DNA of 10,684 bases from CAYNTG01 sp964400105 (GTDB taxonomy: Bacteria > UBP14 > UBA6098), in the NCBI GenBank assembly GCA_964400105.1, contig CAYNTG010000081.1:1-10684 (forward strand), read 5' to 3'. The translations under genes and the position numbers were made by a program. The notes under the pieces were generated by a model that saw only the letters and a program-made list of their open reading frames with translations, had not been told where the DNA came from and ran no database searches. Below are positions 5,368 through 10,684 of the stretch, piece after piece. The stretch's first letter is position 1; each line of letters begins with the position of its first letter.

Positions 5368-8300
5368 ATGAACATTAAAAAATTATATACGATAGTTATT
5401 ACGGTCTTCGTCGTTGCAGGGGCAATGTTCGCCGAGTCTTTCGGGCGAAACAAGGTCCAATACGCCCGGCAGGATTGGCTCTATTTCGAGGTCGAACATT
5501 TTACTATGTTCTATCAGGCGGGCTATGAGGATTTGACACGCTTTGCGGCAGATATTCTCGAGGATGCCTACGAGATAGTCTCCGACGACCTCGGCCACGT
5601 CGTTGTCGAGCCGGTGCCGGTGATAATATATCCTTCGCCGGGAGATTTTCAGGAAACGAATATCACGATGTCCATCCTCGGCGAGGGTATCGGCGGCTTT
5701 ACCGAGTCGTTCAAGACGCGCGTGGTGCTTCCGTTTAACGGCAGCTACGAGGATTTCCGCCATGTCCTCGTCCACGAGATGGGACATAGCGTTGTATTCG
5801 ACAGGCTTTTCGGGCGCGGCCCTATCGGAATTACTTCCTCGAATCGAATATTCAATATTCCGCTCTGGTTCGCCGAGGGGATAAGCGAGTGGGAGTCGAT
5901 CTGCTGGGATGTCGAAAGCGACATGTATCTTCGCGATGCCATTCTCAACGATTATGTCGTGCCGCTTCCGTATCTTTCCGGATTTCTCGCTTACAAAGAG
6001 GGCGCGAGCGTAGTCGGCTATATCGCAAGGCGTTACGGGCGTCGCAAGGTGGGCGAGATTATTGGAAAAGGGCAGGTGCATATCACCGCTGACGCCGCTC
6101 TCGAAGCGGCTATCGGAAAGAACGAGCAGCAGCTTTACGAGGATTGGCTCGAAACCAAAAAGCGCGAGTATTTCCCGGAATACGCCATCCGTCAGCGCCC
6201 GATGGATATCGCCGAGGCGATCACCGATCACACCGAGAAAAGATCCTATTTCAATGTCATGCCGGCATTTTCGCCGGATGGCCAGCACGTCGCGTTTCTA
6301 TCGGATCGAGACGATTATATCGATCTCTATGTTGTGGATGTGATAAAAGAGAAGTTTGAAAGGGTCGCTCGCGGCCAGCGAGGCGGTGCTGCAGAGAGCT
6401 TTCATCCATTCCGCAGCCGCCCGGGATATTCCAGCGACGGCGGGTATCTGGCGTTTTCTCGCAAGCACGGAGGGAACGACGAGATTGCAATTCTTCGAAC
6501 GAAGGATTGGAAGCTGTTTCGAACGATGAGTTTTCAAAACCTTCGAGAAATATCATCGCCAGCTTTCATGCACAATGACAGCATGATCGTCTTTTCCGCG
6601 CTTTCAAGCGACCGATCCGATCTCTATATGGCGTATTTCGACGATTCCGATCCTATCAAGATAACCGACGACCGCTGGGACGATAAGATGCCGTCGGTTT
6701 CGCCCGATGGCCGATATATCGCGTTCTCCAGCGACCGACCGATCGACGGCGGAAAATCCGATTCGATTATCGACGGCAACAGCGCTCAGATGGTCGAGGA
6801 TTTAGCTGTGGAGGAGTTTTCATACGGCGATTACAATATCTGGATTTACGATATTCGCGAAAAGAGTTTCGAGCCGCTCACGGAAGACGGCCTCGGGAAC
6901 GATGCCCCTTCATTCTCGCCGAACGGCGGGAAAATCGCATACACCAGCGAGCGCGGCGGCGTTCGGAATATCTGGATTGCCGATCTCGATTCGACCGGTG
7001 AGCGGAATCCATATACCGATCTTCTTTCCGGCGCTTTCACACCGACATGGGACCCCGACGGCAGCGGCATCGTTTTCTCGGCCTATTTCGACGGCGGATT
7101 CGACCTCTATTACTACTCCGATTTCGCTTCGAGCGACTCGATAATCGAAACTCCATATTTCGCGGGACGCGATACGATGTGCATCTACGAAAAAGAATTG
7201 GGAGGGCCGGAGAGATATCCGCGTTTCGACGGCGACCTTCGAAGCTACCGTTTCGAGTCCGATAGTCTGGATCAAAAAGAATTACCCGATAGCTTAGCAA
7301 AAAAATATACACCCAAATTCTCCTTCGATCTCGTCTCAGGTGCAGTAGGATTCGATACATATTACGGGTTCGTCGGTCAAACGTATCTCAGCTTCTCCGA
7401 TATACTCGGGAACCAGCGGATAACGCTTGTTTTCGATCTTCTGGACGATATAGAAAACTCGACGATATACGCGAATTACCTCTATCTCTCCCGGCGAATC
7501 GATTGCAGCGTAATGGCTTATCATTATATGGATTATTTTTGGGATAATAACGACCGCATCTTCTCCGACCGAATCATCGGTTTCGGCGGGGATATTCGAT
7601 ACCCTTTCAGCCAGTTCGACCGGATCGAGGCTGCGGCGGAAGCGATGCATATTAAGCGCGAGTTCGTCGGTATTCCAAGCGGAACAGAATGGCCGGACGA
7701 CGAAACGCCGTTTAACATGCGGCTTTCCTGCGGCGCGGTTCACGATAATACGCTATGGGGAAACACCGGTCCGCTCGAGGGTTCGCGCCTGAAGGTTGCT
7801 GCGGAATATGTGCCTAAGGTGAGCGAAGGCTCGATGGATTTTTACGCCGGGCAATTCGACCTTCGAAAATACGTTCATTTCGGAGATGGGTATAGTTTTG
7901 CGATGAGGCTGGCAGGCGGTGCCGCGAGGGGCAAAAGCACACCGATATATTGGCTCGGCGGAAGCAGCTCGTGGCTCAACTGGCGAATCGCAGACGACGA
8001 TATCTACTCGATCGCGGATGTCTATTACTCCCGAATGATCCTCCCGATGCGCGGACACGACTATTTTGAATATTCCGGTCAGACATACGCAATCGCGAAT
8101 TTGGAACTGCGATACCCGTTCGTTCAGTATCTCAAGCTGGGGATGCCGCCGGTTACGCTCGGCGGGATCAACGGCGCGCTTTTCATGGATATCGGCGCGG
8201 TCGCCGGAACCGATCTGAATGAGTTTCGCGGATGGAAGGGGAGCGGTTTCGAGGATATCAAGATGGGCGTCGGAGTCGGCATGAGGGCCTGGTTCTGGTG

Positions 8301-8394
8301 GTTTTTGTTCAGCTACGATCTCGCATGGAAAACGGATATCGATGGAATTGCGCCGAAGCCGTATCATCATTTGAGCCTCGGCGCGGAATTTTAG
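5368..8394 (+). CDS. Exported peptidase-MA / TolB-propeller / Omp85-like barrel fusion protein
   Basis: This 1008-residue protein has three modules. A signal peptide (residues 1-22, ending AMFA) is followed by a gluzincin-like metallopeptidase domain with zinc motif HEMGH (His136, Glu137, His140) and a third ligand, Glu170, in PLWFAEG, as in the peptidase MA-like family. Residues about 295-585 carry six TolB/WD40-like propeller blades of the type PxFSPDGxxIAFxSDR (first at 299, last at 559). From about 650 to the end is a beta-rich segment like an Omp85/BamA surface-antigen barrel. It has an R-G pair at 895-896 in the place of the (V/L)RG motif and a terminal Phe. The protein should span the outer membrane with the peptidase and propeller outside the barrel. 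Whether these face the periplasm or the surface is unknown. There is no clear Shine-Dalgarno. The next gene begins 10 nt after the stop. Confidence 0.88.
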   Translation: MNIKKLYTIVITVFVVAGAMFAESFGRNKVQYARQDWLYFEVEHFTMFYQAGYEDLTRFAADILEDAYEIVSDDLGHVVVEPVPVIIYPSPGDFQETNITMSILGEGIGGFTESFKTRVVLPFNGSYEDFRHVLVHEMGHSVVFDRLFGRGPIGITSSNRIFNIPLWFAEGISEWESICWDVESDMYLRDAILNDYVVPLPYLSGFLAYKEGASVVGYIARRYGRRKVGEIIGKGQVHITADAALEAAIGKNEQQLYEDWLETKKREYFPEYAIRQRPMDIAEAITDHTEKRSYFNVMPAFSPDGQHVAFLSDRDDYIDLYVVDVIKEKFERVARGQRGGAAESFHPFRSRPGYSSDGGYLAFSRKHGGNDEIAILRTKDWKLFRTMSFQNLREISSPAFMHNDSMIVFSALSSDRSDLYMAYFDDSDPIKITDDRWDDKMPSVSPDGRYIAFSSDRPIDGGKSDSIIDGNSAQMVEDLAVEEFSYGDYNIWIYDIREKSFEPLTEDGLGNDAPSFSPNGGKIAYTSERGGVRNIWIADLDSTGERNPYTDLLSGAFTPTWDPDGSGIVFSAYFDGGFDLYYYSDFASSDSIIETPYFAGRDTMCIYEKELGGPERYPRFDGDLRSYRFESDSLDQKELPDSLAKKYTPKFSFDLVSGAVGFDTYYGFVGQTYLSFSDILGNQRITLVFDLLDDIENSTIYANYLYLSRRIDCSVMAYHYMDYFWDNNDRIFSDRIIGFGGDIRYPFSQFDRIEAAAEAMHIKREFVGIPSGTEWPDDETPFNMRLSCGAVHDNTLWGNTGPLEGSRLKVAAEYVPKVSEGSMDFYAGQFDLRKYVHFGDGYSFAMRLAGGAARGKSTPIYWLGGSSSWLNWRIADDDIYSIADVYYSRMILPMRGHDYFEYSGQTYAIANLELRYPFVQYLKLGMPPVTLGGINGALFMDIGAVAGTDLNEFRGWKGSGFEDIKMGVGVGMRAWFWWFLFSYDLAWKTDIDGIAPKPYHHLSLGAEF

Positions 8395-8404
8395 GCGGTT
8401 TTAT

Positions 8405-8854
8405 ATGTCTATCGGTCTTATAATTGCAATCGCAGTCGGTTTCGGCACGATTATTTTCATTTTTCTTATCTGGATGATCGTGCGAATAGCCGGTCGATCG
8501 GATAAGATGTGGCGCAATGCCAACCCCGGTGTCGAGGTCGTGAGATCGGTAAACGGCGCAAGCTGCGCGTCATTTCCCGGCGAAAAAATAAATCTGCGTG
8601 GAAACGGGCTTCTTGTGATGACGAAAACGGAGCTGCATTTTTGGATGTGGGCACCGGATAAAAGATTGCGAATTCCGCTCGAAAATATTAGATTAATAGA
8701 TACGGTGCGCAAATTCGCGGGAAGGATCGGAAGATTGCCGATGCTTCATGTCATGTTCGAGGAAAACGGCAAGCGTTTTGAAACCGCGTGGTCTATGGTG
8801 AATGCGAAAGGCTGGGTCGATGAAATTACAGCGCTAAAAGGCGGAGTTGAATGA
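8405..8854 (+). CDS. Membrane-anchored PH-like domain protein
   Basis: The first ~27 of 149 residues form one hydrophobic helix. About residues 45-145 form a compact soluble domain with the pattern GNGLLVMTKTELHFW...RIPLENI and a closing Trp-containing helix (GWVDEI). This resembles bacterial PH/GRAM-like domains in small single-pass proteins. That assignment is by pattern memory and is moderate. There is no catalytic motif, so a scaffold or protein/lipid-binding role is more likely. The gene starts 10 nt after the barrel-protein gene. Its stop overlaps the start of the sigma-54 regulator (ATGA at 8851-8854), so it is almost certainly translated from the same mRNA as both. Confidence 0.75.
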   Translation: MSIGLIIAIAVGFGTIIFIFLIWMIVRIAGRSDKMWRNANPGVEVVRSVNGASCASFPGEKINLRGNGLLVMTKTELHFWMWAPDKRLRIPLENIRLIDTVRKFAGRIGRLPMLHVMFEENGKRFETAWSMVNAKGWVDEITALKGGVE

Positions 8855-10251
8855 AACAAAAGGACAAAGAAGGACGAATTCTCATTGTTGACGACGAAGA
8901 ATCGATGCAGGAATTTCTCGACATCATGCTCTCGAAGGAGGGATACGATGTCGAGACCGTAGGGAGTTTTCGCGGAGCGACGAACCGCATCGCCGAATCG
9001 GAATTCGATATTGTAATTTCCGATATCAAGATGCCGGGCGGATCGGGAATCGAGCTTTTGAAGAAGATTCGTTCGATAAACCCGAATATAACGGTTATTA
9101 TCATGACGGCTTACGCGAGCCTTCAGACTGCTGTCGAGGCACTTCGCGAGGGGGCTTTCGACTATATAACAAAGCCGTTCGAGATCAGTCAGGTAAAATA
9201 TGCTATCGCGCGAGCTTTTGAGAATAAACGCCTTCGCGACGAGAACCGTATCCTTCGCCAGAAGATCCGAACCGGCGGAGGCGCACTCGACGATTTTGTT
9301 ACGGTGTCCAAATCCGGGAAGGAATTGAAGAATTTGGTTGAAAAGATAGCGCCGACCGACAGCTCGGTGCTTATCACCGGAGAATCTGGCACCGGCAAGG
9401 AGCTTATAGCGAAAGCGATCCACTCGCTTTCCATGTGCAGCGATGGCCCTTTTATGGCGATAAACTGCGGTGCGGTGCCGGAGCAGCTTCTCGAAAGCGA
9501 GCTTTTCGGACACAAAAAAGGCTCGTTCACCGGCGCTATCAAGGATAAGATCGGCCAGCTCGAAGCCGCTTCGGGGGGCACATTTTTCCTCGACGAGATC
9601 GGCACGACATCTTTGACCATTCAGGTCAAACTTCTTCGCGCTCTCGAGGAACGCGAGATAATGGCGGTCGGTGCGACTCAGACGAAGAAGATCGATGTTC
9701 GACTTATTGCAGCAACGAACTCGAACCTCGAAGATATGGTTGCCGATGGAACATTCCGCGACGATCTCTATTACCGTCTGAACGTCTTTCACGTTCATAT
9801 CCAGCCACTTCGCGAGCGCCGCGAAGATATCATTCCGATCGCAAAATCGATCTTGAAAAGACTTGCCGCGAATACAGAAGATATGCCTAAGACTCTCGAC
9901 GAAAAAACGGCCGGGATAATCGAAAATGCTGAATGGAAGGGGAATGTCCGTGAGCTTGAAAACGCCCTCGAACGCGCGCTTCTTATGGCCGAGGGGAATG
10001 TGATAAAGCCGAAACACCTTCCCGAATCGATAAGGGAAATTTCAATGCCAATAGAACCTAAAAATTTTATTCCGGCATTGATGAACCAGCATCTTCCGAC
10101 GATAGAAACAATCGAAAAGGCCTATATCTACTGGGTTCTTATCTCCAGCGGATGGAAGAAAATAAAGGCCGCAGAAACACTCGGTATCGATGCGAGCACG
10201 CTATATCGGAAGATCGAGAAATACGGCCTCAAGGAGTTTTCCGGCGATTAG
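8851..10251 (+). CDS. NtrC-family sigma-54-dependent response regulator
   Basis: This 466-residue protein has the full three-domain layout. The receiver domain (about 8-125) has acidic pocket Asp14/Asp15, phospho-acceptor Asp58 (ISDIKMPG), Thr86, Tyr105 and Lys108. The AAA+ domain (about 150-390) has Walker A GESGTGKE (177-184), the sigma-54-contacting loop as GSFTGA (224-229; the commonest form is GAFTGA), Walker B GTFFLDEI (243-250) and the arginine-bearing RDDLYYRLNVF. A Fis-type helix-turn-helix is at about 425-461 (KIKAAETLGIDASTLYRKIEKYGL). On phosphorylation it should oligomerise and activate RNA polymerase carrying sigma-54. All key residues are present. No cognate histidine kinase is in the window. 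Translational coupling to the PH-like gene suggests its stimulus or targets relate to the envelope proteins upstream. Confidence 0.96.
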   Translation: MKQKDKEGRILIVDDEESMQEFLDIMLSKEGYDVETVGSFRGATNRIAESEFDIVISDIKMPGGSGIELLKKIRSINPNITVIIMTAYASLQTAVEALREGAFDYITKPFEISQVKYAIARAFENKRLRDENRILRQKIRTGGGALDDFVTVSKSGKELKNLVEKIAPTDSSVLITGESGTGKELIAKAIHSLSMCSDGPFMAINCGAVPEQLLESELFGHKKGSFTGAIKDKIGQLEAASGGTFFLDEIGTTSLTIQVKLLRALEEREIMAVGATQTKKIDVRLIAATNSNLEDMVADGTFRDDLYYRLNVFHVHIQPLRERREDIIPIAKSILKRLAANTEDMPKTLDEKTAGIIENAEWKGNVRELENALERALLMAEGNVIKPKHLPESIREISMPIEPKNFIPALMNQHLPTIETIEKAYIYWVLISSGWKKIKAAETLGIDASTLYRKIEKYGLKEFSGD

Positions 10252-10290
10252 AATTCATTGATTACCTCAACAGTTCGTAGGACCGGCCCA

Positions 10291-10412
10291 GGCAATCTCG
10301 TTTTTTGCCATGTCGTTTCGGGCGTAGCAAGAAATCTTTCCATCGTTCATTTGAGATTTCTCGTTCTACAGGCCCTCCGCGAGGCGGCGCCGGCCCGGAC
10401 GGTGAGATTGCC
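10291..10412. repeat. Nested inverted repeats in the gap after the sigma-54 regulator
   Basis: Outer arms GGCAATCTC (10291-10299) and GAGATTGCC (10404-10412) are perfect complements. Inner arms AGAAATCT (10330-10337) and AGATTTCT (10354-10361) form a second hairpin, bracketed by GTAG (10324-10327) and CTAC (10366-10369). A GC-rich segment with small palindromes (10374-10395) lies between the inner and outer right arms. It looks like a MITE-like or other dispersed palindromic element, longer and less regular than the REP pairs. No clear terminator is seen. The rest of the 301-nt gap 10252-10552 is explained by the promoter below. Confidence 0.45.
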
Positions 10413-10475
10413 CTAAAACGCGACGAATACCGCGCGGACAAGCGCCATGGATGATTCATTTTCTTGGAATGACGC

Positions 10476-10504
10476 TTGACAGCGGGCGAATGACGGACTA
10501 TATT
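10476..10504 (+). promoter_or_regulatory. Strong sigma-70-type promoter before the last gene
   Basis: TTGACA (10476-10481, six of six) and TATATT (10499-10504, five of six) are separated by exactly 17 nt. Transcription would begin near 10511, giving a leader of about 40 nt. The overlapping TTGGAATGACGCTTGA (10463-10478) is only a partial match to a sigma-54 -24/-12 element, with GA in place of the -12 GC. Confidence 0.75.
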
Positions 10505-10552
10505 TAAAAGTGGAAATAGCGGCGGCGGCGGTCTAAAAACATCGGAGACATT

Positions 10553-10684
10553 ATGAAAAATAGAATTGCAGTAACAATCGTCCTATTAATCATGGCGCTG
10601 ATATCGGCAATTGCCGGGGCGCAGGCTGTTGGACTTTCTTTAAATTCCGATGCGCCAGCTTTTGTTGAAGGAAAACCAACAGAA
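10553..10684 (+). CDS. N-terminus of a secreted protein, cut by the window end
   Basis: ATG at 10553 is preceded by GGAG (10544-10547) with 5-nt spacing and by a near-consensus promoter. The 44 visible codons begin M-K-N-R, continue with a hydrophobic core and reach a likely signal peptidase I site after A-Q-A (residues 23-25). The mature part begins VGLSLNSDAPAF. The product is therefore exported. Its identity cannot be told from 19 mature residues. The intact promoter marks it as the start of a new transcription unit. Confidence 0.8.
   Translation, partial: MKNRIAVTIVLLIMALISAIAGAQAVGLSLNSDAPAFVEGKPTE

Noticed and set aside
5383..6288. Open frame of 301 codons on the - strand
   Set aside because: It is a shadow of the peptidase domain of the large barrel protein, with no recognisable motif.
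7753..8370. Open frame of 205 codons on the - strand
   Set aside because: It is antisense to the barrel-coding region and has no family signature.
8746..10017. Long open frame (423 codons) on the - strand
   Set aside because: It is entirely antisense to the sigma-54 regulator, whose motifs are complete on the + strand. It shows no domain pattern and is a product of the biased codon use of this genome.
10278..10309. Possible terminator after the sigma-54 regulator (GGCAA...TTGCC with an internal T-run)
   Set aside because: The stem is only 5 bp and the T-run is in the loop, not after the stem.
10262..10459. Open frame of 65 codons on the - strand in the last gap
   Set aside because: It coincides with the nested inverted repeats, has low-complexity basic composition, and no ribosome binding site was convincing.

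Overview
The window looks like a chromosomal segment of a Gram-negative bacterium. The strongest sign is a large exported protein ending in an Omp85-type outer-membrane barrel. Its peptidase–TolB propeller–barrel architecture recalls the FCB superphylum and candidate phyla such as WOR-3, Cloacimonadota or Latescibacterota. That placement is inference from architecture only. Housekeeping-type genes are moderately GC-rich and all genes are on the + strand.

Left part (1-2619): the 3' end of an unknown gene (stop at 52-54); a REP-like hairpin pair; a patatin-like phospholipase; a four-helix membrane protein; a clear Rho-independent terminator; and a PflA/PflX-like radical SAM protein that starts only 16 nt after the terminator T-run.

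Middle (2620-5367) is an accessory, repeat-rich segment. It holds an AT-rich HD-domain phosphohydrolase gene (YfbR/HD_3 type) and a REP-associated tyrosine transposase (RAYT). Hairpins here share one format: a GTAG tetranucleotide, an 8-9 bp stem opening GGG, a 3-nt loop and a stem ending CCC. They mostly occur as head-to-head REP/inverted-REP pairs. Pairs lie at 56-108, 2773-2862, 4701-4823 and 5116-5247, and a lone inverted unit lies at 4350-4377. The pair at 4701-4823 is inside the RAYT reading frame, between the HUH motif and the catalytic tyrosine. This self-referential RAYT/REP system is the most interesting content of the window.

Right part (5368-10251) is a tight three-gene cluster: the 1008-residue peptidase-MA/TolB/Omp85-like protein, a small membrane-anchored PH-like protein, and an NtrC-type sigma-54 response regulator. 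The last two overlap by ATGA. An envelope-linked function under sigma-54-dependent control is plausible, but no sensor kinase lies in the window. A 301-nt gap with nested inverted repeats follows, then a textbook sigma-70 promoter and the start of a secreted protein cut by the window edge. I saw no tRNA, rRNA or CRISPR array.
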